Source of the DNA: JABWAJ01 sp038323375
GTDB lineage: Bacteria; Bacteroidota; Bacteroidia; Chitinophagales; Saprospiraceae
Length of the DNA stretch: 64,000 bases
Reading direction: 5' to 3'
Assembly (NCBI GenBank): GCA_038323375.1
Contig: JBBQGV010000015.1
Span: 1 to 64,000 of the forward strand
Shown here one piece after another: positions 1 through 9,614 of this stretch (its first letter is position 1; each line of letters opens with the position of its first letter). The notes under the pieces were generated by a model. That model saw only the letters and a program-made list of their open reading frames with translations. It ran no database searches and had not been told where the DNA came from. A program made the translations under genes and the position numbers.

Positions 1-247
1 AGCGTAGCCAAAGCTACGTGACCGACGAAGGCAATTGCGCCGACTGAAAGCAATTGCGGGAAGTCCGGTGGGAAACGCAAGTTCGGCGTAGCCAAAAGCC
101 ACCGCCCAAATCGGGAAGTTATTATTTCGGCGTTCCTTAGCATAAAGATACCAACAAAATGTAGCAAATTTTTACCAATCAGATTAATTACCTTAGCGAA
201 TGGAACCTATGCCATTCAATCACAAGACGCAATAAATATCCAAAGCC
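1..247. other. Gene-free left edge
   Basis: No coding frame is supported here. The first 110 bases hold short repeated words (CAATTGCG twice, GCGTAGCCAAAG-like twice), probably the end of a dispersed intergenic repeat. The remainder is AT-rich leader of the aldolase gene. I could not assign a promoter. Confidence 0.5.
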
Positions 248-883
248 ATGTTCACCGCCCTTGTGCAGCACCCGCTTGTCCCCGTATTTTTTCATCCTGA
301 CGCGCTATACGCCCAAAAACTCGTGCAAGCCTGCTATGAAGGCGGCATGCGGCTGGTGGAGTTCACCAACCGTGGGCCGGAAGCACCGACGGTATTTACC
401 CACTTGAGGCAATTCACCCGACAGCACTATCCCGATCTTTTGCTGGGAATAGGTACGATTTATACCCCCGCAGAAGCGGAATTATTTATTGGTTTGGGTG
501 CCGATTTTGTGGTTCAACCCGTCACGGTTCCGGAAGTAGGCGAGGTTTGCAAACGCCACAACGTCCCCTGGATTCCGGGGGCCATGACACCGACTGAAAT
601 TTATCGGGCACTAGAACTGGGCGCTGAGGTCGTCAAAGTATTCCCCGGTGTCGCTTTGAAACCGGATTTTATCAAGGCATTACGCGGCCCCATGCCCAAG
701 ACGCCGCTCATGGTGAACGGCGGCATCGAACCTACGGAAGAAAGCCTGCTCGCGTGGTTTGAAGCAGGCGCTACGGCGTTGGGAATGGTCGCTCAACAGT
801 TTTTTAAGGATAAAGAAATGCAGGATTTTGATTCGGTGCGGGTGAAAGTGGCGGCGTTGATGGCTGTGGCGCAAAAGGGGTAA
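248..883 (+). CDS. eda: KDPG/KHG aldolase (2-dehydro-3-deoxyphosphogluconate aldolase)
   Basis: A 211-residue TIM-barrel class I aldolase that cleaves 2-keto-3-deoxy-6-phosphogluconate to pyruvate and glyceraldehyde 3-phosphate in the Entner-Doudoroff or uronate pathways. The catalytic Glu is seen in LVEFTNRG near residue 38 and the Schiff-base Lys in EVVKVFPG near residue 130. GIGTIYTPAEAE and MVNGGIEPTEES form the phosphate-binding loops. Length is normal for the family. The ATG at 248 is used because the conserved fold starts immediately after it. It stands alone; no kinase or dehydratase partner lies in the window, so the exact keto-sugar substrate is open. Confidence 0.9.
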   Translation: MFTALVQHPLVPVFFHPDALYAQKLVQACYEGGMRLVEFTNRGPEAPTVFTHLRQFTRQHYPDLLLGIGTIYTPAEAELFIGLGADFVVQPVTVPEVGEVCKRHNVPWIPGAMTPTEIYRALELGAEVVKVFPGVALKPDFIKALRGPMPKTPLMVNGGIEPTEESLLAWFEAGATALGMVAQQFFKDKEMQDFDSVRVKVAALMAVAQKG

Positions 884-949
884 TCATGCAATCTTGACAG
901 TCATTCATGTCAAACGTAATCCAAAGGCATTTGGATCAATTTGAGAAAA

Positions 950-1894
950 TCACTTTACCACAATAAACCGTTGATATCCATACCTGTTCTTTTCATCCAA
1001 GACCTCCACAAAATACACCCCGCTTGCCCAGTCAACAGTTGAAACAGGAGCGGTATTGCCTGTAACTTCCTTTTAGTAAACAATCTTGCCGGTAGTGTCT
1101 TTAATGTTAAAACAATACCTGTTGCCAGCATTTTGGAATTCAATGTTAAATTGATCGCGCACAGGGTTGGGGAACAGTTTGATTCCAAATTGACCATCCG
1201 TTTCAGGGTTGTCGCTTGATGATAATAAAGTATTACAGTTAGAGACATAGTTCAATTCTATTTCGTCATCTTTATAGCACAAAAGCCGGGTGTCCACACC
1301 GTCAACTGCTGAATGACAAACATATTCATCGAGAAAAAAATAAGCGCAGGGGAAATCCGTTGGATCAAGTGGATCAGGTAAACGAGTCATTCCAGCCCCT
1401 TCAATAATCTGAAAGGGCAGCGGAAAAACCTCCACATTATCAGGATTATTGACAAACCGACAATGCTGAACAGCACGTGTAGCTCCTTCTATCATAAGTA
1501 TGCCGGTACTGTCAACAACATAATTTACCATTACCATAATGCCAAATATGAAGCTCTCAAAAGTAATCGTATCCCCGGTAATGGCATCGAAATCGTAAAT
1601 TTTCTGAAATTGTTGGGTATTGTGGTGGTAGGAATACACTTTATTACCATCTGCATAAGCGAATCGGAAACTTGTCGTGTGATCACGCGTATTAAAAACA
1701 TTTATGGCTTTGCAAGGCGTTCCAGTTAGGATTGTATCTCCTTGCACGGCAAAATTGAATGTAGTTAACGAGCTCGGAATAAAACTAATGCCAGATTCCA
1801 CGACCCATCTCTGGCCATCTCTGAGCCATGCGTTTTGTGCATTTGCAGGCGAAAAAATGATGACAAAAAAAGCAAGGGTGAGGTAAGTTCTCAT
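950..1894 (-). pseudogene. T9SS sorting-domain secreted protein, interrupted by an in-frame TAA
   Basis: The reading frame starts at 1894 with a signal peptide (MRTYLTLAFFVIIFSPANAQ) and runs 273 codons to TAA at 1073-1075. The same frame then continues for 40 codons to TGA at 950-952, and those codons complete a standard type A T9SS C-terminal domain: KLFPNPVRDQFNIEF, then TGKIVY before the stop, then VDWASGVYFVEV and QRFIVVK after it. Without the tail the protein would be exported to the periplasm but not sorted through the T9SS. The body (residues 20-230) matches no family I recognise. The break is either a nonsense mutation (AAA or GAA to TAA would suffice) or a base-call error. Confidence 0.8.
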
Positions 1895-1965
1895 AAGTTT
1901 TGATTTAAAATTAGGGTATTTTTACAAAACAATTGCTTCAATCCGATACGCATAAACCAATAGTG

Positions 1966-3390
1966 TCAGTCCTTTGACAATTGCTCAACCCTTTTCAGTA
2001 AATTAAACAATATGGCTACATCCGTCCGCGGATTCACCAGCGTCACTCGTAACCACGTCAGCCCCCGCAATTGCGTTTGCACGATATAAAAATGCCCGTC
2101 TTCAACAATTGCTTTTCGGATGCGCGCATTTAGCTGGTTGTTGGCTGCTGCATCGCCCGAGCCGAGGTAGCGAAAACACACGATGTTGCATTCGGGCTCA
2201 ACCGCCAATTCAAAATTGGGGTGGTTTTGAATCAATCCCGCAAAAGTGGCGCCCAGGTCGTACATGCGCGTCACGAAAGTATCGAACAGCACCGTTCCAT
2301 GGGTGCGCCAAAGCACATAAACCTTCGCGCCCATCATCACCTTTGTGCACTCGAACGTACGTCGGGCGAGGTTAAACCACTCCGGATCAGTGGCTTGTCC
2401 AAACAAGTATTGCGCTTTTTGATTGAACGTTTGATGGCTGTGCGCCCCGTTTTTAAAAACTAAAGCCGTGGTCACCGCAGGTGTGAGGAGCATTTTGTGA
2501 AAATCCATCACCACCGAATCGGCCAACGAAATGCCTTTCACCAAATGGCGGTATTTTTGGGAAAAGACCGAAGCTCCACCGTGCGCGCCATCCACATGAA
2601 ACCAAAGGTTGTGCTTAGCGCAAAACGCAGCGATTGCTTCCAGGTCATCAAAAGAACCAGTGGACGTGGAGCAGGCGCTGCCCACCACGGCGATGACTTC
2701 CAAACCGCTGTCCATCGCATTTTGGTAGGATTCCTCCAGCAATTCCGTGCGCATTTGAAACCGGTCATTCACCGGAATTTTGATGATCCCTGCTTCGCCC
2801 CAGCCCATGATGCGCGCGGTGCGATCCACGCAATAATGCGCTTCTTCCGACACCATCAATGCCATTGGACGAACATTGCCTTCCTGCCAGACATTGGCTT
2901 CCGCCCGGATGCTGCGGGCCGCGAGCATGGCCGTCAGGTTGGCTAACGTGCCGCCGGAGGTCAGGAAGCCGTCTGCTTCCGGTCCAAAACCCATTTGTTT
3001 GGCCAAAGCGCGCACCACATTGACTTCGATTGCCGTGCCCGGAATACCCATTTCATAAACCCCCATCCCATTGTTGAGAAAATCGCCCAACAGGCCCGCC
3101 AAAGCAGCAATGGGCGCCGGCGGACTGATCTGATGCCCCATATAGCGTGGGTGGTGCAGTTGAACCGATTCGGTTAAAATCTCCTGCAATAGATCTACGG
3201 CGTCTCCACCCGGCGCCGCAGGGTCGAACTGCCAGCGTTCGAGCGCCTCGTCGGGTTGCCGCCAGGAGATGGCTTTTTCCGTCAGGCCGTGTTGCGTGTT
3301 GCTTAAATGGTTCGCTAAGGTATCAATCAGCCGATGTCCGGCTTCCCGAAAGGCTTCCGGGTCGTAAACTTGCGACAGTATATCTTCCAT
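1966..3390 (-). CDS. PLP-dependent group II amino-acid decarboxylase
   Basis: A 474-residue fold-type I pyridoxal-phosphate enzyme of the aromatic-L-amino-acid / glutamate / diaminobutyrate decarboxylase group. The PLP Lys is in DFHKMLLTP (about K299), the Asp that binds the pyridine nitrogen is in HVDGAHGG (about D267), and the ring-stacking His is in SEEAHYCVDR (about H185). The N-terminal HHPRYMGHQISPP segment is typical of the DDC/GAD family. It removes the alpha-carboxylate of an amino acid, giving an amine; the substrate cannot be told from sequence alone. No transporter is adjacent, so an acid-resistance role is not supported. Confidence 0.88.
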   Translation of the reverse strand: MEDILSQVYDPEAFREAGHRLIDTLANHLSNTQHGLTEKAISWRQPDEALERWQFDPAAPGGDAVDLLQEILTESVQLHHPRYMGHQISPPAPIAALAGLLGDFLNNGMGVYEMGIPGTAIEVNVVRALAKQMGFGPEADGFLTSGGTLANLTAMLAARSIRAEANVWQEGNVRPMALMVSEEAHYCVDRTARIMGWGEAGIIKIPVNDRFQMRTELLEESYQNAMDSGLEVIAVVGSACSTSTGSFDDLEAIAAFCAKHNLWFHVDGAHGGASVFSQKYRHLVKGISLADSVVMDFHKMLLTPAVTTALVFKNGAHSHQTFNQKAQYLFGQATDPEWFNLARRTFECTKVMMGAKVYVLWRTHGTVLFDTFVTRMYDLGATFAGLIQNHPNFELAVEPECNIVCFRYLGSGDAAANNQLNARIRKAIVEDGHFYIVQTQLRGLTWLRVTLVNPRTDVAILFNLLKRVEQLSKD

Positions 3391-3473
3391 GATTCATTTG
3401 TTTTGAGTTGCAAGATTCATAATTCGGAAAAGATTTCTGAAATATGGTCAGGAATAAATATCTTGCTCTTTCT

Positions 3474-3603
3474 AATTAGTGTCTGTCCATTTAGTCCTGT
3501 GTCTGCTCTTTAGAGTTCGAGAACAAGGCGTGTTTTGCCCTAAACTCCCGATTTTGGGGCAAAACATAACGCAGCTATCGGACTCTAAAGACAAACACTA
3601 ATT
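3474..3603. repeat. MITE-like palindromic element, family B (full copy)
   Basis: About 130 bp with inverted ends: the left end reads AATTAGTGTCTGTC and the right end is its near-complement (AGACAAACACTAATT). Inner arms carry TCTTTAGAGT/ACTCTAAAGA and the GGCAAAAC/GTTTTGCC pair. Related copies lie at 22073-22153 (internal deletion) and 47666-47712 (one half only). It fills most of the gap between the divergent decarboxylase and amidase genes. Confidence 0.7.
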
Positions 3604-3615
3604 AAAACGAAAACC

Positions 3616-5097
3616 ATGACTTTTGAAGAATACCGCCGCCATGACGCAACTGCGCTGGCCGAACTCGTACGCACCCGCGCGCTGAAAGCTTCCGAAATCC
3701 TCGAACTCGCCATTGCGCGGTCGGAAGCAGTGAATCCGAAAATCAACGCCATTATCCATCCGACCTACGATCTGGCGCGGAAAATGGCGGATTCGATCAC
3801 TCCGGACTTGCCATTTGCGGGAGTACCCCTGCTGATCAAAGACCTGCTGATGGAGGTGGAAGGTCTGCCCATGCACCAGGGTTGCCGGGGTTTTAAGGGT
3901 TATGTTTCCAAACAGGACAGTTATGTGGTCGGAAAGTACCGCCGCGCCGGCATGTTGTTTCTCGGCAAGACCAACCTGCCGGAATTCGGTTTGACGCCTT
4001 TCACGGAACCGGAACTTTACGGCCCCACGCTCAATCCCTGGGATCTCACCCGTACGACCGGCGGCTCCAGCGGCGGTTCGGCAGCGGCGGTGGCGGCAGG
4101 CATTACGCCGATTGCCACAGCCAACGACGGCGGCGGCTCCATCCGCATTCCGGCTTCCTGTTGCGGGCTTTTTGGGCTCAAACCCAGTCGCGGGCGGGTC
4201 AGCCTGGGCCCGGTGGCCGGAGAGCTCTGGAGTGGTGCCGTTTCGGAAGGCTGCGTCAGTCGCTCGGTGCGCGACAGTGCGGCCCTGCTCGACTTGATTC
4301 AAGGTGATGGGTTGGGAGAACTGTACCTTACGCAACGGCCCGGCCGGCCTTACGCGGAGGAGGTTCAAGCCACGCCGCCACGCCTGCGCATTGGTTTTGC
4401 CACCACGCATACGCTGGGGCAACAAACAGAACCAGAATGCATTGCCGCCGTGCAACACACTGCAAAATTGCTGGAATCGCTGGGCCACGAGGTGGAGGAA
4501 GTCCCCCTCCCCTATCGCAAAGAAGACCTGACCAAAATTTTCGTGATGATGGTTTTCGGGGAAGCTGCTGCCGACGTCGGGGAGTTGGAATTGTTCCTGG
4601 GCCGCAAAGCAAGGCCATCGGATGTGGAGCAAAGTACCTGGGCGCTCTACCTGCTGGGGCGGGCATATTCCGCCTTGGACTTTGCATTAGCCAAGCGCCA
4701 GTGGAATGAAATCGCGCGGCGAGCCGCCGCCTTTCACGAACGATACGACCTGTTGCTGACGCCTACCCTCGCCATGAAACCTTTCGTTACCGGTGCCCTG
4801 CAACCGACCAAACAGGAACGGTTGTTAATTCGCATCATCAGCACGTTTGGATTAAAAGGGTTGCTGCGCGCCAACGTGGACGAATTGGCAGAAAAAATAT
4901 TTGCCTTCATCCCCTTCACGCCTTTGGCCAATATGACCGGGCAACCTTCCATGTCGGTTCCATTGTACTGGACGGAAGACAGCCTTCCGGTGGGGAGTAT
5001 GTTTACCGCAAATATCGGGCGGGAAGATTTGTTGTTTCAGTTGGCGGGGGAGTTGGAAAAGGCGCAGCCGTGGTTTGAGCGGATGCCAGTGATTTGA
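3616..5097 (+). CDS. Amidase-signature family hydrolase
   Basis: A 493-residue member of the amidase signature family, which hydrolyses carboxamides with a Ser-cisSer-Lys triad. The Lys is in PLLIKDLL (about K75), the cis-Ser lies in the Gly/Ser loop TTGGSSGGSAAAVAAG (about 148-162), and the nucleophile is in DGGGSIRIPA (about S175). The length and the late KGLLRANVDEL insert fit the fatty-acid-amide-hydrolase / 6-aminohexanoate-cyclic-dimer-hydrolase branch rather than GatA, and no gatB or gatC is near. There is no signal peptide, so it is cytoplasmic. The substrate is unknown. Confidence 0.88.
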   Translation: MTFEEYRRHDATALAELVRTRALKASEILELAIARSEAVNPKINAIIHPTYDLARKMADSITPDLPFAGVPLLIKDLLMEVEGLPMHQGCRGFKGYVSKQDSYVVGKYRRAGMLFLGKTNLPEFGLTPFTEPELYGPTLNPWDLTRTTGGSSGGSAAAVAAGITPIATANDGGGSIRIPASCCGLFGLKPSRGRVSLGPVAGELWSGAVSEGCVSRSVRDSAALLDLIQGDGLGELYLTQRPGRPYAEEVQATPPRLRIGFATTHTLGQQTEPECIAAVQHTAKLLESLGHEVEEVPLPYRKEDLTKIFVMMVFGEAAADVGELELFLGRKARPSDVEQSTWALYLLGRAYSALDFALAKRQWNEIARRAAAFHERYDLLLTPTLAMKPFVTGALQPTKQERLLIRIISTFGLKGLLRANVDELAEKIFAFIPFTPLANMTGQPSMSVPLYWTEDSLPVGSMFTANIGREDLLFQLAGELEKAQPWFERMPVI

Positions 5098-5671
5098 GTG
5101 GTTATTGGTGGGGCTTACTCCATATGTGGTTACTTCTTCCAACATCAGCCACGTTGAAAGAATACGTGATAGCCAGGAAACAGGAGCCACCACGCTGTTT
5201 CTTTTCTACAATTTGTGGGCTGAATGCCGAAACGTCTCACTGGGGAATAATTTATAGAAACCTAATGATAAAAACCCCGACAGGGGTTGAACGTGAATAG
5301 ACGCGGGGTATTGGTTGGCAACCCTGACAGGGGTTGAATGAAAAATAAGTTTAAAGGTTGAGATAGATACACCGCAAATAGGGCATTATATTCAACCACT
5401 TTACGGTTGCCCACGCTACCGACGCATTTCCCTACCTCTGATTGCATCCGAGGCTATTACACATTCAATCCCTTCGGGATTTCACCCGTACACCGGGATA
5501 GAATGAAAGCGGCGAGCAACCGCGATTCTGATGTCGGTAGAAAATCGAATTGTCCCGTTTTGTGCCGTAGGTACGTAATATAGCCTCAATATTGCGTACC
5601 TACGGCACGCTAACCCATACGAAATGCTCCGGGTTTCGCCGATCCGGAGATCGGCGGTACAAAGTCACGAT
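5098..5671. repeat. Intergenic region rich in short palindromes
   Basis: No gene is supported. Two copies of CCCCGACAGGGGTTGAA-type palindromes lie at 5272-5291 and 5319-5340, a relative sits near 22413-22430, and a near-perfect hairpin with 20-nt arms around GTGCCGTAGGTACG lies at 5562-5608. These look like dispersed extragenic palindromes. No promoter could be picked out. Confidence 0.55.
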
Positions 5672-6043
5672 TTACACGAAATCATTCTGTGTATCCTTTG
5701 GCGCATGCACATCTTCGGGGAATTTCCCGCAGCGGCCACCCCACCGGCTTTTCCAATGTTCGCGTTCTTCCGCCGTCATGTTCGCCCAGCGATCGGCCAT
5801 TTTTTGCTTCCAGTAGTGGTGTCGAGGCCCGCCGCCCCAGCCACCGCCGGGTCGAAAACCACCGGTCAGCAAGCGTGACAAGACCAATAAACCTAAGGAT
5901 TGCCCTAAACCAAGCACCGGCAATCCGAATATACCGGGCATGAGCGCATTCCACAACAGCATGGTCGCAAAACTTGCGGCCACCAAAAAGAACGCGCCGA
6001 AAAACATGAATTTTAAGACTTTAAAAGCTTTGAACCCTTTCAT
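5672..6043 (-). CDS. Small membrane protein beside an ECF sigma factor
   Basis: 123 residues. Two hydrophobic segments (about 8-30 and 36-60) are followed by a Gly-rich hinge (GGGWGGGP) and a charged, Trp-rich tail containing HYWKQKMADRWANMT and EEREHWKSRW. The tail recalls Spy/CpxP-like or metal-sensor helices, but I do not recognise the family. It starts 10 bases after the sigma factor gene ends, so the two are almost certainly cotranscribed. An anti-sigma or target role is possible and unproven. Confidence 0.65.
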   Translation of the reverse strand: MKGFKAFKVLKFMFFGAFFLVAASFATMLLWNALMPGIFGLPVLGLGQSLGLLVLSRLLTGGFRPGGGWGGGPRHHYWKQKMADRWANMTAEEREHWKSRWGGRCGKFPEDVHAPKDTQNDFV

Positions 6044-6053
6044 TTTTTTGATT

Positions 6054-6659
6054 TTAATCGTTCAACCATTCGTCGTACAATGCGCGGAGTTGTTCGCGCA
6101 GTTCCAGCACTGCATAGCGTTTGCGTGTCAGCAAGGTGTTCACCGGCACGCCGGTTTTTTCGGCAATCGCTTTAAACGGAATGCCTTCCAGTTCGTGCCA
6201 GACAAAAACATCGCGTTGCGCTTCGGGCAGGGTGTCAAGGGCTTCTTCGAGGGCTTCCAGCAACGCTTCCCGGAAAAGCGTGGCTTCGGCATCGTTGAAA
6301 TCCGGCGTTAACAAGCTGTCTAACAGGTACAAATCCGCGCGATCTTCAGAACCTTCTACCGTCGGCACCGTCAATTCCTGCATCAGCACCGGCTTTTTCT
6401 TCCGGTAGCGGTCGGTGATCTTATTGCGGGCCACCGCAAACAACCAGGCCGCGAACTGCTCCACCGGTTTCATCAGGCGCTCCATTTCTGACAACTCATA
6501 AAAAACATCCTGCACGATGTCTTCCGCATCTTCTAATCGCGGCACCCGGAGGCGCACAAAAGACAGGAGCCTGCCGCTTTCTTCGCGGAAGACCTCGCTG
6601 ATTTTGCTGCGCCTTTCAGTGGCGTTGTCCGGTATTGCAGATGCTGTTTTCGACTCCAT
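6054..6659 (-). CDS. RNA polymerase sigma factor, ECF (sigma-70) family
   Basis: 201 residues with region 2 at about 20-95 (VRLRVPRLEDAEDIVQDVFY, then FAAWLFAVARNKITDRYRK) and region 4 at about 130-190 (TLPEAQRDVFVWHELEG, IPFKAIAEKTGVPVNTLLTR). It would direct core RNA polymerase to stress or cell-envelope promoters. The start at 6659 (MESKTASAIPDNATE) leaves a 20-residue tail before region 2, which is usual. No classical zinc-binding anti-sigma factor follows; the downstream 123-residue membrane protein is the only candidate partner. Confidence 0.9.
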   Translation of the reverse strand: MESKTASAIPDNATERRSKISEVFREESGRLLSFVRLRVPRLEDAEDIVQDVFYELSEMERLMKPVEQFAAWLFAVARNKITDRYRKKKPVLMQELTVPTVEGSEDRADLYLLDSLLTPDFNDAEATLFREALLEALEEALDTLPEAQRDVFVWHELEGIPFKAIAEKTGVPVNTLLTRKRYAVLELREQLRALYDEWLND

Positions 6660-6800
6660 ACAATTAGGGAGACGAACGAGTGGTGGGGATATTTTAAAAA
6701 TTGTGGTTATTTTTTAAAATCGGCTTTGGAAAAAACAGGCGCCATCCTGAAATCTATTCCAGAATAGCTCATGTAAAATTTACAACCAAATAATATCCAA

Positions 6801-7631
6801 TCAGTTGAGAATTATCTTTTTTAAAATTCGTTTTCCATTTGATTGAATGGTGAGGTGATAATTGCCACGGGCAATGTCCCGAAGATCAAAAGCAAATTGG
6901 TTCTCGCCTTTAGATAAGATCAGGTTTTCACCTAACCGCTTTACTAATCTCCCTGTTCCATCGTAAAGATCAATAGATGTTTTTTCTTCTTTTTGAACAA
7001 AGAAAGACAAGTAGATTGCATCTTTAGCAGGATTTGGGTAGAGTAGGAAGCTAGTGCCCTCATCCAAAACCGCATAATTTTCTTGAGGAAAAATGATTCG
7101 TTTAACCGTAAATTCATCCGATCGTGCCTGTAATTGCCCATCATTGCCTTCGATTGGTTCCATGACTAAAGTGGCGGCAAAAACACCCTCGATGTATAAT
7201 TGATCCCCAACTAATTCCCAATCAGCAGGCTCCGTTTCAGCCATATTGAAGAAATCCATCGGGCTTGCATAGGAGACCGCCAAGGTTGTCACATGTTCAG
7301 GCAAATTGTTGATCTGCGCGGCTTTGATGCCATCCAGAAAAAGGGACCCTTCTTTGATTTCGACATTGGGGTTCAAATTGTCGCCCATGATTGCACGCGG
7401 GCCATCATCTACACAATCCCACTACCAGTTATCTGATTGTTGAAGCGTCATGTGCCCGCAGCAAGCGTTTATCATACTCCCATTTGGCCCAACAGGCAGC
7501 GCGGTTATTTCATAGCACCTTGGAGGATTCGTAACGTTTTGCTGATCCCATTTGCATAAAATTAGTTTGGCCTGTGCTGAATAGGTCATGCTTAGCAAAG
7601 CGAGCACAAGGAAAAAAGTAGTCCGTTTCAT
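6801..7631 (-). pseudogene. T9SS sorting-domain secreted protein, interrupted by an in-frame TAG
   Basis: The frame starts at 7631 with a signal peptide (MKRTTFFLVLALLSMTYSAQA) and meets TAG at 7422-7424 directly after NW; the next codon is TGG. It then continues in the same frame without another stop through DCVDDGPRA and MGDNLNPNVEIKEG to a complete type A sorting domain (FLLYPNPAKDAIYLSF, TGRLVKRLGENL, GNYHLTIQSNGKRILKKIILN). Read through, the product is about 276 residues. The N-terminal part is Cys-containing and of unknown family. Either a nonsense mutation or a base-call error splits it into an orphan signal-peptide fragment and a leaderless tail. Confidence 0.78.
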
Positions 7632-7703
7632 AACAACAATTTCAAGGTTAATAAAATACTATTGATGTTTTGAATTAAACATCAATCAAAATGATCCTCA
7701 ACG

Positions 7704-7795
7704 TATTGTGTCTGAAAATAGTGTTTGAAGTAAGCGTGTGCAAGTTGCAAAAAATGAGGTTGTCAAGACCTTCTTCATTTTTACAACAACATTAA
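7704..7795. repeat. Direct repeat with terminator-like hairpin, left copy
   Basis: About 92 bp, nearly identical to 8603-8694. It contains TGAAAATAGTGTTTGAAGTAA, then an A-run, a hairpin (AAAATGAGGT...TTCATTTT) and a T-run. The symmetrical A-tract/T-tract hairpin could terminate transcription from either side. The pair brackets the 172-residue lipoprotein gene. Confidence 0.65.
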
Positions 7796-7867
7796 GTTTG
7801 AAAAACGAAACGGCGTTGCTTCCGATTTGGAAACAACACCGTTCTATATCTATTATTGTTATCCTGA

Positions 7868-8386
7868 TTAATTATTACCCCCTGGGGGAGGCGAAGGCTG
7901 GCAATCAAATTCTCGAACGGTCATACTACATGGGCATCCTCCATTGCATTGAAACGTGACAGAGCCGTTATGAATAGTGCCACTGGGTGTACAGGAGCAT
8001 TCACCATTACAAGATATGGTATAACATTTATCAGGAGCATCTCTGAAAAAAGAAACCTCTTTTACAAAAATAACTTTACTGCTTTTACCTTCATCATTTG
8101 AAATTTCGATAAACATAGCTGTTTGATTATCAGCTTCAAGGAAGTTGAAATTAATAATATGGAAATCAGCCCTTGATTTAAACAATTGAATTACTGAAGG
8201 TTTAATAGCCTCTTTCAACGCCCCGATTGACTCCGAAATCCAAACACCATTTGGTGAAATAATTTCTTGAATATTTTGTTCTTGCATTTCTTCTATTTTA
8301 GGATAGATATCTTTAGAACATGCAAATGCTAATATGCTAATAAAAATTAGCGTAATTTTGGAAAACAAGTTCTTAAAGTTCATCAC
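7868..8386 (-). CDS. Putative lipoprotein with Cys-rich C-terminus
   Basis: 172 residues. The N-terminus has a lipoprotein signal with lipobox LAFAC (Cys about 23). The middle (residues 40-115) is mixed alpha/beta of no recognised family. The C-terminal 50 residues hold eight Cys (CYTISCNGECSCT, CNGGCPCS, then FDCQP) and finish in a Pro/Gly tail. The spacing suggests a small disulfide- or metal-bound module exposed at the surface. It lies between two copies of a 92-bp repeat, which suggests duplication or mobility. Confidence 0.7.
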   Translation of the reverse strand: MMNFKNLFSKITLIFISILAFACSKDIYPKIEEMQEQNIQEIISPNGVWISESIGALKEAIKPSVIQLFKSRADFHIINFNFLEADNQTAMFIEISNDEGKSSKVIFVKEVSFFRDAPDKCYTISCNGECSCTPSGTIHNGSVTFQCNGGCPCSMTVREFDCQPSPPPGGNN

Positions 8387-8772
8387 TTTTTTTTAAAAAA
8401 TTATCCTTTTTTTATTTAAGATGGCTTCAGGAATCCCCATCACTGATATTGGTAGTTATTAAAAAATGTCTCTAAGAACTTATACTGATATAGTCAATTG
8501 TCTAAATGCATCCTAATTAATAAATAGACATTTACTAGCTAATTAACAGCATACTGCACTAATGTGGTAGATGCTCCTTGTTGCAAACGCCCCCGCAATG
8601 TTTGTGTTTGAAAATAGTGTTTGAAGTAAACGTGTGCAAGTTGCAAAAAAAAATGAGCTTGTCGAGCCCATATTCATTTTTACAAAAACATTAACACCAA
8701 TCTCTCTTTTCGTCCATCAAAATCCACCGTTCGTCGGAAAATGAAAAAAAACGAAAAAAAATCAGGAAACTT
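8387..8772. repeat. Intergenic region with the right copy of the 92-bp repeat (8603-8694)
   Basis: The gap between the lipoprotein gene and the TetR gene is AT-rich. The only structure seen is the second copy of the 92-bp repeat with its hairpin (AAAATGAGCTTGTCGAGC...TTCATTTTT) at 8603-8694. The promoter of the divergent genes must lie here, but I could not identify it. Confidence 0.55.
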
Positions 8773-8826
8773 TTGAACCGCCGAAAGTTTCCGCTGTTAT
8801 TCAGCAAACAAAAAGTAGAAGTAAGC

Positions 8827-9429
8827 ATGTTTGGAATGGAGCAGATATTATCGAAGTGCGAGCAGTATTTTATGCGTAACGGACTGAAAAGCACGACGAT
8901 GGATGATGTATGCCGGTTCATGGGGATTTCTAAAAAAACCCTTTATCAATTCATTGAACAGAAATCCGATCTCATCCACCGAATTGTGCAAAGGCGGGTT
9001 CAGGAAGAGCAACAAATGGCTAAAGCCATCCTGATCGAATCAGAAAATGCTATTGACGAGTTGATGCGCATCAGCAGGCATGTGCATGAAAAATTACAAC
9101 AAACGGCACCAAGCATTTTATATGATCTTCAAAAATACTACCACCGCAGTTGGGAATTGATGGAGCAACACCGCAAAGATTTTGTGGTGGGAATAATCAA
9201 AGCCAACATCGAACGTGGCATGAAAGAAGGGCTTTACCGGAACGATCTTCAGACGGACCTCGTTACAGCGATTTTTTCATGTGCTTTAGCAGCCATGGTT
9301 GATGAAGGTTTTTATGCCGGAAATGAGTACAAACCATCAGAAGCCCATCGGGTTTTTATTGATTACCATATTCGGGGCATTGCTTCGGAAAGAGGGATGG
9401 AGCTGTATGAGGGGTATTTGAGGATTTGA
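8827..9429 (+). CDS. TetR/AcrR-family transcriptional regulator
   Basis: About 200 residues from ATG 8827; an in-frame ATG at 8773 would add an 18-residue basic extension outside the usual fold. The helix-turn-helix is TTMDDVCRFMGISKKTLYQF, at about residues 23-42 from the chosen start. The C-terminal part is helical and of the variable ligand-binding type. It sits directly upstream of the TolC-adaptor-pump genes on the same strand, so it probably represses or tunes that efflux operon in response to a substrate. Which ligand is unknown. Confidence 0.85.
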   Translation: MFGMEQILSKCEQYFMRNGLKSTTMDDVCRFMGISKKTLYQFIEQKSDLIHRIVQRRVQEEQQMAKAILIESENAIDELMRISRHVHEKLQQTAPSILYDLQKYYHRSWELMEQHRKDFVVGIIKANIERGMKEGLYRNDLQTDLVTAIFSCALAAMVDEGFYAGNEYKPSEAHRVFIDYHIRGIASERGMELYEGYLRI

Positions 9430-9614
9430 GCGCGGGCAGAGCCGGTAGGGTGCGCCCCTCGCGGTCGCCCAAACACCCGAAATGATTTGAAGATTCGAGG
9501 ATTTGAGAACAGAACGAACAACGCTCAACGCTCAACGCTCAACCCTTCACAAACCACACAGACCAATTTAATACCAATAATAAAAGCACTCATTCAACTT
9601 TAACATAACAATTT

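Noticed and set aside
3598..4632. Long minus-strand frame of 344 codons opposite the amidase
   Set aside because: It is antisense to a gene with full catalytic motifs, has His/Arg/Gln-rich low-complexity composition and no domain.
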